NCBI GenBank assembly: GCA_031258415.1
Contig: JAIRMW010000021.1
Coordinates: 1-38,042 of the forward strand
DNA: 38,042 nt
Source of the DNA: Prevotellaceae bacterium
Lineage (GTDB): Bacteria > Bacteroidota > Bacteroidia > Bacteroidales > UBA932
Reading direction: 5' to 3'
A program made the position numbers and the translations under genes. Shown here piece after piece: positions 8,950 through 20,500 of the stretch. How positions within the stretch are numbered: the stretch's first letter is position 1; each line of letters opens with the position of its first letter. Under the pieces are notes generated by a model. The model was not told the DNA's origin. It made no database searches and was given only the letters and a program-made list of their open reading frames with translations.

Positions 8950-10461
8950 TTATTTCACCACAACATAGGTTACATAACGGTTAGGCGCATGTTCCTGTTC
9001 CGTACAAGTTACGCCCGGTGCACAAACGCAATTATTAACCAGTTGCGCATAGGCATTGCCCTTCGTTGAAATACGTCCGGCATCAATCCCTTTATTCACT
9101 AAATAAGCTTTCACTGCATCGGCACGATTTTGCGATAACTTCAAATTATACGAATAAGATCCTCTGCAATCGGTATGACCCGATACTTCAATATTAAGCG
9201 TCGGATTATCCTTCAAGTAAGCCAATAAGTTATCTATTTCCTTTGCAGCATCGGGACGGATATTATACTTAGCCAGATCAAACAACACATTGATATGCGG
9301 ACCTGCCGCTGTTTTTTCTTCATCTACTAAGCGTTGGCCAATTTTTTCCAATGTCAGAACCGATCCGTTATATACCGAAGGTAATTTTTCTTTCGCTTCC
9401 AACGGAATATATTCCAGTTTACTGATATTCAAATCATAGAGTTTTTCAGGGAGATAAGCCACCGCTTCGCCGGTCGCATCGGTTGCTACAGTCTTTACAT
9501 CCTCGTTGTTCACATAAGTTACCAACGCCCCTTCAATCGGAAGACCGGTTTTATCCTGTACCCGTACGGATGTCTTCCGTTCCGGTGATTCGGGTATTTC
9601 AAAATAATAAATACGATCGGCGCCTCCGCCACGGTTCGACGAAATATAGCCCGTACGTTCACTAATGAATGTAACGGCAAAATCATCGCCTTTGGAATTG
9701 AACGGCGATATACGTGCCGGCGCCGAAAACTGGCCGTTTACGACCGCCGCCTTAAACACATCCAAACCTCCCATAGAAATATAATTGGACGAATAATAAA
9801 AATTCCCTTGTTTATCGAAACGCGGCGAACGTTCGTCGGCGTCCGAATTGATTTCAGGGCCTAAGTTTTCCGGTTCGCTCCAAGTGTCGCCAACACGTTT
9901 ACTTCTCCAAAGGTCTAAGCCGCCGAGTCCGCCCGGACGGTCTGAGGCAAAATACAGGAACCCATCATCACCCAGCCATGGATCGCCCGATGAAAAAGAA
10001 TCGCTGTTGTACGGAAAATCTACCGGCTCACCCCAACTACCACCGCTTCCTTTGGTTCGCGACTGTATTTGCAACGGGTAGGAGACTTCACTACTGAGGA
10101 AAAATCCTTTATTAATCACGATCGCTTTATCTCCTGATACGGCATAAAACAGTTCATTGCCATCTTTTGACAGGAAGGGCGCTCCGAGATAACTTTTTTG
10201 ATACTCATCTTCGGGGAAAAGCGCTTGTAGTTTTTTATTAGCATCCAACACTATTAAACGGGTTACAACATCGCCCGAATAATTCTTGGCATTTATAAAG
10301 CCGGTATTTGTAAAGATAATTTCTCCATTTGGGCCCGGAATAGCGCCCCAATCATCACCGTCTGTGCCGGTTTCTATCTGCGTCAGTCTATATTGTTGCG
10401 TTTGTGCGCCGGCCGTAAATACAAACACCGACAAAGCAACTACTACTAATAATTTTTTCAT
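8950..10461 (-). CDS. PD40 beta-propeller / carboxypeptidase-regulatory-like / OmpA C-terminal domain protein (PorE-like, lacking TPR)
   Basis: Signal peptide MKKLLVVVALSVFVFTAGAQ; FASDRPGGLGGLDLWRS PD40 motif; VRVQDKTGLPIEGALVTYVN; OmpA GHTDCRGSYSYNLKLSQNRADAVKAYL. ORF opens at 10482. Confidence 0.87.
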   Translation of the reverse strand: MKKLLVVVALSVFVFTAGAQTQQYRLTQIETGTDGDDWGAIPGPNGEIIFTNTGFINAKNYSGDVVTRLIVLDANKKLQALFPEDEYQKSYLGAPFLSKDGNELFYAVSGDKAIVINKGFFLSSEVSYPLQIQSRTKGSGGSWGEPVDFPYNSDSFSSGDPWLGDDGFLYFASDRPGGLGGLDLWRSKRVGDTWSEPENLGPEINSDADERSPRFDKQGNFYYSSNYISMGGLDVFKAAVVNGQFSAPARISPFNSKGDDFAVTFISERTGYISSNRGGGADRIYYFEIPESPERKTSVRVQDKTGLPIEGALVTYVNNEDVKTVATDATGEAVAYLPEKLYDLNISKLEYIPLEAKEKLPSVYNGSVLTLEKIGQRLVDEEKTAAGPHINVLFDLAKYNIRPDAAKEIDNLLAYLKDNPTLNIEVSGHTDCRGSYSYNLKLSQNRADAVKAYLVNKGIDAGRISTKGNAYAQLVNNCVCAPGVTCTEQEHAPNRYVTYVVVK

Positions 10462-10494
10462 ATTCACTAAATTTAAGTTCATGAGGATAGCTAA

Positions 10495-11448
10495 TTAAAA
10501 ATATCTTGGAGTACTGTATACACGTTTCGGCCCTGTCAAGTAATAACCCACCGACACTTCAAAACTGCCGTTATGGTTGGTTGTCAGGTTGTTCAAATCG
10601 AAGTCATACGCTATGCCGATACGGATACGTTCCGTGATGTACGCTTCCGCTATTAACGCAATTGCATCGCGTTGCTGCGTCCGACGAAGGTTCTCATCGT
10701 CCAGCGCAAACGTCAGGCCTGTACGATAGCTCGCACCTATCCAATAGCGCTCTACTATCATCAGCATCGCGTTAATATCCCAGGCGATCGGACTTTTAAA
10801 GTCCGTCTTCAGAAGCGTCGAGGGCATGAGAGCCAAGCTCCGTGTCAACGGGATAGCCCCGCCAACCGTCAGAAAACAACTCGGATCCGTACGCATTATC
10901 AGCAGCGACCGGTTCGCTTCAGTCTTATTCGGTACAAGGCTCATCACCGACAGGCCCGCGTAGAAATGCGGCATGTCGAAATACACGCCTATGTCCACAC
11001 CGGGACGCCACTCGTTCTCCGTCGTCTCCGCCAGCGGGTCGCGACCGACCTTATCCTTGTCTATGCCATAGTGCAGCGCTCCGCCGGACAATCCGAAACT
11101 CAGTCGCGAAATATCACTCGTGTTAAAACGGAACGAATAGCTCAACATAAGACTATTCGTTGCAAATGGTCCTATCACGTCATTGGCAAACACCAATCCC
11201 AAATTTGAACCGCCTGCAATTCTGCCATCTATACTCAACATAGTGGTTTTCGGTGAGCCGTCAATACCAACCCATTGATTCCGATGAACAAAATGGGCGT
11301 ACATGTTTTCTTTGTATCCTGCATACGCCGGATTGACATACAACCCATTGAACATATACTGTGAAAACTGAGGAATCTGTTGTGCTTTTGCCGGAAATAA
11401 ACCTGCCAGCACACTCGTTACACTAATTAGTAGAATCGCTTTTTTCAT
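10495..11448 (-). CDS. PorP/SprF family type IX secretion membrane protein
   Basis: QQIPQFSQYMFNGLYVNPAYAGYKENMYAHFVHRNQWVGIDGSPKTTMLSIDG is characteristic of PorP/SprF. Confidence 0.95.
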   Translation of the reverse strand: MKKAILLISVTSVLAGLFPAKAQQIPQFSQYMFNGLYVNPAYAGYKENMYAHFVHRNQWVGIDGSPKTTMLSIDGRIAGGSNLGLVFANDVIGPFATNSLMLSYSFRFNTSDISRLSFGLSGGALHYGIDKDKVGRDPLAETTENEWRPGVDIGVYFDMPHFYAGLSVMSLVPNKTEANRSLLIMRTDPSCFLTVGGAIPLTRSLALMPSTLLKTDFKSPIAWDINAMLMIVERYWIGASYRTGLTFALDDENLRRTQQRDAIALIAEAYITERIRIGIAYDFDLNNLTTNHNGSFEVSVGYYLTGPKRVYSTPRYF

Positions 11449-11487
11449 ATTATTAAAGGTTTTTGTATTTCTTTATTAGTTAATAAT

Positions 11488-11522
11488 TTTGGGTTTCCGG
11501 ACAACACATCCGGAAACCCAAA
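11488..11522. promoter_or_regulatory. Perfect 14-bp stem-loop between the giant gene and porP/sprF
   Basis: TTTGGGTTTCCGGA / caacaca / TCCGGAAACCCAAA: 14-bp perfect arms, 7-nt loop, no clean U-tract on either side. Confidence 0.85.
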
Positions 11523-11532
11523 CTATTTATTT

Positions 11533-14500
11533 TTAATCTTTCTTTAATGTTATATACCCTGTTTTCACAGTTGTAAGTTTATTATGGTCGGTTAGTTTCA
11601 ATTTATAGAAATAAACGCCATCCTGTAAATTAGAACCGTCAAAGAGATTGTCGTAATACTTCATGTAGAAGACCTGATTACCCCAACGGTTGACAATCGT
11701 CAGTTCATTGGACAGATATTCGTCAAGGCCTTTGATTTCCAATACGTCATTTTCATTGTCTCCATTCGGAGTTAAGATATTGGGAACCACTATTGTATTT
11801 AGAACAATCAATTCCACCTGATTCGAAAGAGCATCGCAACCCGGTAACGAATAGGCTACTACGGTATATATACCCGCATCGAAGGCTTTCACCATATTGA
11901 GAGCCAAGGAACTGCCTCTTTCTCCCGATATTTCATACCCATTGTGATACCACTGGTAGGAGAGCGAGGTCGAATAGTTCGCAATATTAATATTGGTATT
12001 GTCGTCTTTGCGTACGTATACGATGGTTTCATTGCTGGCAGCAGCAATAATCGGTGCAGAAGGCCTTGCCACGGTTATGACAACCACTACACCACTGACC
12101 GACGATTCGCACGAATGCGAACTGATTGCACGTACCGTATAAGAGCCTGCCTCCTTAGCCCAATATTTCATTCCAGTACCTATGGAAGTAGTACTAGCGT
12201 CCAAGTACCATTTGTAGCTTACTACATCAGAGCCTCCGCTTACTACCGCATTCAATGCTACAGAATCGCCCTGGCAAATTTCCAATGCGCCATCTGAAAT
12301 AATAACCGGTTGAGGCGGTAACGGATTTACGGTTAATGTAATCACATTACTTACTTCTGACAAGCATCCGGCCGCACTTATGAAACGAACGCTATAACTA
12401 CCCGACGTTGAAGGCAAATAACTAGCGGCCGTAGCAAACGGTATCACTACGCCATTTCTATACCACGCAATCGTATTGGTTCCGACAGGCGTGCTTGTTG
12501 TCAATGTCGGCACATCATTTTCGCATACGGATGTATTCGAGACCGAGGCTATGACCGGCGTCGTCGGTTTTGGATTAACCGTTACTACCACATTGCCGCT
12601 GGTATCCGAAGTACAACCCGCCGCACTGACAGCCACAACCGTATACGTTGAGGTCGCGGTCAGCGTCGCAGTAGTATACAAACTAGTAGTAGCAGCCGAA
12701 ATGACTCCGCCGTTCAGATACCATTGATAGGAGATCAAACCAATCGAGATAGTCGAAACAGCCGTCAGCGTTACCTGTTCGCCTTCGCAGATGTTCACCG
12801 ATTGTGCCGGCGTTACTACCGGAACCGTCGGCACCGGATTTACGGTTACCGTAATAATATCACTCACTGCTGAGGGACATCCGCTGGCACTGACAACGAT
12901 CAGCGTATAATCGCCCGATTCATATGCGACGAAGGTATTAGCCGTCGGCGCGGTATTTAGCGTAACGCCATTTCTATACCAGCGATACGACGTACCGGAT
13001 GGTCTGGTTATCCTGTCGCTAATGGTTACACTGCCTCCTTCACAGAAGGTCGTTACCGACGAGGTATCCAACTGTGGAGTAGCCGGTTTCGGATAGACCG
13101 TGAAACTCCAGTCGGCTAAGGCATTGCTTGCGCAGCCGGTAGTTATGTTACGATTACCCACTTTATAATTATAGGTGCTATCGTCAACCGTGCTCAATGC
13201 AGGCGCTGTAGTAGTAGCAGAACCATCGGCCAGATACCACACAAATTCATAGCCTTGTTGCGGCGTCGGTAAGGACGGATTCGGGTCGTCCTGACAAGCG
13301 GTCAGCGGCGTCAATATCGGCGCTTCCGGCAACTGATTTACATTGATATGTATAGTAGCCTCAGCCGTACATACGCCTGCCGGAACATTGCTATAGTGTT
13401 TTTCAGCCCGTACCGTATAGGTTACACTCTGACGAATATCCTGTACCAGCGATCCGGGCAGGCCGGTTACCGGCACTACTGTTGTCCAATAGGTCAACGT
13501 ATCGTCGCCCGTGTGGGACGTTACTAAGGATAACAAATCGACGTCCGAACCGTAGCAAACCGTCGTGTCGCGAGCGACGACTGTCGGTACGGCGCGTACT
13601 TCAAACGTAAACGTTGCTCTTGGGCTTTCGCAGAACGGAGCCGACTTTCTCTTTAGCGTTATTTCGTAGGTTGTTACACCTGCCGAATTTGTTGATAATA
13701 CAGGCGGATAAGCCAATGCGTTAGGCTGTCCCGGCACGTACCACTTCAGATCCAAATGATCCGGGTCGTGCGATACCGGTAATGCAGGCGCATTACTGCC
13801 GACACAAGCCGCCACAGTCAGATCATAGGTCGGCGCTGCCGGTTGCGGCGGTAGCGGAATAATCGTTACTGCCACAGCCTCGCTTATACCCGACGTACAA
13901 CTTGCTGCACTGATAGCCTCAACCGTGTAAATTATAGTGGTATCGTTCAGCGTCGTCGGAGTCGTATATTGACTGCCGGTTTCACCGGAAATCGCTATGC
14001 CGTTCTGATACCACTGATAAGTGAGAGACGAAGCATCGGAGATCGTCGAAGAAGCAGTCAGCGTTAGCTGTTCTCCTTCGCAGATGAGCAACGACTGTAC
14101 AGAGGTTACGACCGATGAGGGCCACGTTACAGTCGGAACTGTCGGCAACGGATTTACGGTTACCGTAATAGCATTGCTCTCGTCGGAGAGGCATCCGTCG
14201 GCGCTGACAACTACCAGAGTATAAACGCCCGATTCAGTAGCGACGATAGCATTAACCGTCGGCGCAACGACCAATCTGTTGCTGTCTTTATACCAGCGGT
14301 ACCTTACATTGGTTCTGGTTACCGTATCCCTAATAGTTACACTGCCACCATCACAGAAGGTAGTAACAGACAAAGTATCCAAGTACGGAATAACCGGTTT
14401 CGGATAGACCGTGAAACTCCAGTTGGCTAAGACAGCGCTTTCGCAACCGGTAAGTGTATCACGATTGCCTACCTTATAATTATAGACGCTATCGTCAGCC

Positions 14501-17500
14501 GTGCTCAATGTGGGTACTGTAGTAGTAGCAGACCCATCGGCCAGATACCATACAAATTCATAACCCGGTTGCGGCGTCGGTAACGACGGACTCGCGTCGC
14601 CCTGACAAGCTGTCAGCGGCGTCAATACCGGCGTTTCCGGTAGCGGATTTACAGTGATTTTGATATCCGCCGTACTGGTGCAAACACCTGTCGGACTTAA
14701 ATAAAATTTCTCAGCCTGTACCGTATAGGTTACGCTTTGGCGAATATCCCGCACCAGCGATCCGGACAAGCCGGTTACCGGCACTACTGTTGTCCAATAG
14801 GTCAACGTGTCGTCGCCCGTGTGGGACGCTACTAAGGAGAACAAATCGACGTCTGATCCGTAGCAGACCGCCGTATCGCGCACAACGAGTGTCGGTACGT
14901 CGCGTACTGTGAATGTAAACGTCGCCCTTGAGCTTTCGCAAGATGGCGTCACTTTGTTTCTCAGCGCTATCTCGTAGGTCTCTATACCTACCGCAGCCGT
15001 TGATAACGAGGTTATAGTAGTATCCGTATTAGTACCCGGTATGTACCATATCAGCTCCAAATAGTCCGGGTTGTGCGATACCGGTAATGCAGGAGCAACG
15101 CCGCCCACACAAGCTGCTATGTTCAGATCATAGGTAGGCGCTGTCGGTTGCTGCGGGATAACAGGAAGGATAAACCAACCATTTGTAGTAGCATAGGTTA
15201 CTGACGAACTCGCATCTACTACGGAGATTGTATATTGTGGCGCCCTATTCACTAATGAGTTATTTCTGTTGATAATTCGCAGATTCAGACGCGCCTCGCC
15301 AAGCGGTAAGCGATATGCACCTTGCGGGTGGAACGACAATTGTCCGCTCGTATCAAAGAAACTGTTCAGCGACAACCATACCGGTGCAGCGGGATTCTTA
15401 GCCACATCCGTTTCCTCATATTCCAATTCAAAATATTGCAGTTCGTTCGTGTCTATAGTAAGATAGATGTTTACTAAGGAGTCGATACATCCGCCCACAG
15501 TGGCTACCGTAAAGGAGGTCGTATCGCATCCTATCGAAGAGCCATTGAGGAGGTCGACAGTAATAGAAGGCGGCGTTAATGCTTTGAGCGTTACAACTCC
15601 ATGGTTCGACGCCAATTCTGTGCCATCAGCTTTACTTATAATCGATACTTGATAGACTAATTGGTCGTCGAACTGCGAATAGTTGGTGTTGGCAATACGG
15701 AAACGTAATGAGGTATCCACAGCAAACCCGTAGAAAGGCCCTACCTGTGTACCGTCGCTACCGATCGTAAAGTCGAACCATTGATTATAACCATGTCCTT
15801 CATAGTACTGCATCAGATAGTAAGAGGTGTCGGCCGGATTGAGTACTTTCAGTCTCACAACGGATTCTGTTCCTTTGTGGCAACCAAGAATAGCATTGAC
15901 GTCAAATTCCGTCCAGTCGCATTCTATGGTAGCGCCATCTAATGATGTGCTATCTGTCAACAATATATCAATTTCCGGCTGCGGTTCTACGACTACCTTA
16001 ATCGTATCGGGCAGCGTGTAATACGTGGTCGTTTGAGTCGGAACATCTACAGTAGATACTATAAATTTAAGTTCTACCGCGCTCCCGGTGGTATTCGTAT
16101 TCGTGATTCGGAGCGGTATTTTTATAAAGTTAGTGTCTCCCACGATGTAATAAGTCCAGCCGTATACGATGTTGTCGCTATATCCGTCCACCGTCAGGTA
16201 GTCGGTGGTTCCGTTGACTTGAGCTTCTAATTTAAAGACGCTCGTATCTACTACATTGCTGTTAAGCAACCGTATTTTTAGAAGTTTAGAAATATTCGTA
16301 TCGCAATAATCCCATGCCTCTAACGTGAATTTATTTTCCCGTTCGCAGAGTAGCACCGACGGAATGTCGGTTTTTATGCCCTTGTAAGGCAGTACGACTA
16401 ACGTATCTTTAAAGGCCTTGCCGACCACCGACGAATCCGACGCCAGTACGAAACTTATCTCATAAGGTATGGCACGCGTAATCGTATCAAACGTATTGGC
16501 ATTGGCAATCCTAAACCAGGTGTTGCCCGTGAGATTTCCTATTGGCGCATTCGGATCGCTGTACATAACTCCATCGTCAAAGTACTGGTTTGCATTCAAC
16601 CAGCCCCAGGGCACGGAGTAGTAATCTAATTTAACATATTGTAAGAGCGAATCCGGCAAAGTTATTCGTATGCGTTTATCGACGTCGGAATAACATTTAT
16701 CCTCCGCAACGAAATGCAGGTAGAATTTCGTCGTATCGCAGGAAAGGGTATCCAGCGTGAACGGGTCCGTCAGATAAGCGCTATCCGTTAATTTTATATA
16801 CGGTTGCTGTTTCAGGTAGAGGGTATCTTTCAGTGACACTAATGCCACCGAATCGCCTACGTTCAACAAGTTCACCGTATAGGAAACCGGCACTACCGAA
16901 TCGCGGGTATTGTTGTTTTTAGCGATAATCGTTACGGAATGCTCAGCGGCAAAGATTGTATCGGCGCCGCCCCATAGCTCGCCCGTAGCGTCATCAATAA
17001 AGCTCTGCAACGAGGTGTTGCCTGCATCGAACAATTCAAACAAATCCTTAATCGAACTATAATCGTCTATTACTAACTGCAATATCTTAGGGGCAGGACA
17101 GTTGCTTGCACTAACCGTTATGTCTATCCGATTTGTCGACGAACACTCCAGCGAATCAGGCGCGACCAGCGTTATTTCCGGCAGCGGTGCTACGACTACC
17201 TTAACCGTATCGGGCAGCGTGTAATACGTGGTCGCTTGAGTCGAAACATCTACAGTAGATACTATAAATTTAAGTTCTACCGCACTCCCGGTGGTATTCG
17301 TATTCGTGATTCGGAGCGGTATGTTTATAACACTATTGTTACCTTGGATGTAATAAGTCCAGCCGTATACGATGTTGTCGCTATATCCGTCCACCGTCAA
17401 GTAAGTGGTAGTTCCGCTGACCTGAGCTTCTAATTTAAAGACGCTCGTATCGGCATTGTTGTTAAGTAACTCTATTTTTACAAGTTTAGCGGTAGCCGTA

Positions 17501-20500
17501 TCGCAATAATCCCATGCCTCTAACGTGAAGGCTTTTTCCCGTTCGCAGAGCAGCACCGACGGAATGTCGGTTTTTATGCCCTTGTAAGGCAGTACGACTA
17601 ACGTATCTTTAAAGGCCTTGCCGACCGCCGACGAATCCGACGCCAGCGCTAACGTGATCTCATAAGGTATGACATACGTAAGCGTATCAAGCGTATTGGC
17701 ATTGGTGATCCTAAACAGGGTGCTGTCCGTGAGATTTCCTATTGGCGCATTCGGATCGCTATACATAACTCCATTTTCAAAGTACTGGTTTGCATTTAGC
17801 CAGCCCCAGTTCGAGGAGTAGTAATCCAATTTAACATATTGTAAGAACTCTTGCCGTAAGGTTATTTTTATGCGTTTATCGACGTCGGAATAACATTTAT
17901 CCGCCGCAACGAAATGTACGTAGAATTTCGTCGTATCGCAGGACAGGGTATCCAGCGTGAACGGGGCCGTCAGATAAGCGCTATCCGTCAATTTTACATA
18001 CGGTTGAGGTTGCAGGTAAATGGTATCGCTCGCCACCGCTAATTCTACCGAATCAGCTACATTGAGTAAATACACCGTATAGGAAACCGGTACTATCGTA
18101 TCGCGGGTATTGACGCTGGAGGCCTTCAGGGTTACAGTGTGCGCAGCGCTACGGATTGTATCGCCGCCGCCCCACAACAGAGCCGTACCATCCCCTTGTG
18201 GCATAATAAATCCATTCAACAATGAGCCGTCTGCTTCGAACAAATTAAACAAGCCGACAATCGAATCGCCTGCCGCGTAGTTATCTACTACGAGCTTCAA
18301 TATCTTAGGATTGTCGCAAGTATTAGCGCCAACCGCTATCGTTATATCGCTCGGCGTCGAACAGACCAGCGTATCTGCCGCTTGAGTAAGCGTTACGGTC
18401 GGTAGCGGATCTACATATATGGTAAGCGTATCGGGATAGGTATACTGCGCGGGAAAACCTGTCGTCGTATCGACAACCGATAATACAAACTTGACTGTTT
18501 GCGTAGCCGCAGTAGTATTCGTATTCACCACCCGGAAGTTTACGGAGGTGGAAGCGGTAAACAAGTCGCTCATGCCATATAATATACCGTTTACATAATC
18601 AGTGCTTTTCACTTCGGAGAAGCCTGCGGGAGTAGGGGCTCCGGGGTTGAACCAATATTCCAATTTAAAGAAGTTGGTATCCGCCTCACTCAGCAGTTGC
18701 AGTTTTATAGCCTTCCCTGCGGTGGGATTGCAGAAACCCCAAGCGCTCACAGAAAATTCTTCCCGTTCACAACGCAACGTATTGGAGCCGCCCGAAAGAC
18801 TCGTTTCCACGTCGGTAACGATCCCGTACCGCGGTTTTACTACAATCGTATCATAGTATGTCCGACCTACGGTATTTTTCTCTACTATCTCCTCGAAGTA
18901 TATCGTAAAGGGAATTTTGCGCGTAATAGTATCAAACGTATTAGCGCTAGTTATCATTAATGAGATGGAATCCGAAGTACCCGTTGGCACCCTATCAAAT
19001 CGTTCTGTCCCATTGGGAAGTTTCATCGCCGTATAAGTAGAGCTCCCTATTCTTTTATAACTCAAATCAATATACTTCCTTAAGAGGGAATCCGACAAGG
19101 TTATGTGCATAAGTTTTGCGGCGTTGTTATAGCACGCATCTTCTACAAAATAATTCAAGAAGAATGCTGTCGGATCGCACTCGGCTACTAACGAAGTAAT
19201 CACCTCGCCGGAAGCATCTCCCTTATGCAGTTCGAAATACGGTTGCGGCAGCAGGTAAATGGTATCTTTCACCGATACTATTCCTACCGAATCGCTCGTG
19301 TTCGCCAAATAGACCGTATAATAAACCGGGACTACCGTATCGCGGAGATTGAGGTTTGCGGACGCAAACGTTACGGTGGCCGCATTTCCGGTGATCACAG
19401 TGGCGTCCCATAGCACGCCCGTACTGTCGACGCCTGTCAACGCTAAGACTTCGGCAATCGAGTCGGTCGCGTAATTATCTATTACGATCTTTAATACTTT
19501 ATCGTTGTCGCAAGAACTGCTACCGACATGGACTGTTATAGAGCCGCCCGACGCGTTGTCGCAGTGCAGCGTATCTTTGTTCGTTTGGTCAATCGCGATG
19601 GTCGGCAGCGGGGCTATATGTAGTAGTATTGTGTCGGGATAGGTATATAGCACGTTGGATAAAGTGGCCGAATCGACCACAGATAATACAAACTTGACTG
19701 TTTGCGTAGCCGCAGTAGTATTCGCATTCACCACCCGGAATGGTACGGAGGTGGAATCGGTAAACACATCGCTCATGCCGTATAATGCACCACTTGCATA
19801 ACCGTTGTTCGGCACTTCGTAATAGCCTGCCGGGGAAGCAGGGGTGCTGCCGGCGAACCAAAATTCCAATTTAAAGAAGTTAGTATCCGTTACATTCTTC
19901 AGTTGCAGTTTTATAACCTTGTTGTCGGAGTTACAGAAGTCCCAAGCATTTACTGTGAACAGTACCCGTTCGCACCGCAAGGTGGTATCGGCCCCTAAGT
20001 TCGTCTGTAAATCGGTTTCTACTCCGCCGGTAGGCAATACGAAAATCGTATCCGTATACGAATGGCCAATCGCCGTACTGTCGCTGGCTTTTACGATTTC
20101 CATCATATAAGGTATTGCGATTGTATCGCTACCAAAGACATGGGTGTTGGTTGCCCGGAACGGATGGGTATAACCGTTTGGCGTGTTCGCCGATATTTGG
20201 GTACTGTAAACTACCGCATTGCCGCCGCCTATGGTATAAGTTGCATTCTGATAAACGCTGCTGCCGTCCATCCATTCCAGATCAATATACTTTAATTTAT
20301 CTGCCGGCAGAGTTAAGCGTACGTACTTAGCCGTATCGGCATAGCAAACACCCGCTATATTGTATTGTATACGGAATTCTTCTGCCGTGCACCCCAGCAT
20401 ACCTAAAGAAAAGGCCGTGATAGTAGAAACATCTTTATTAATCAGCTTTATGAAGGGTTTCGGGAGCAGGGTAATCGTATCGCGTACCGAGACAATCTCC

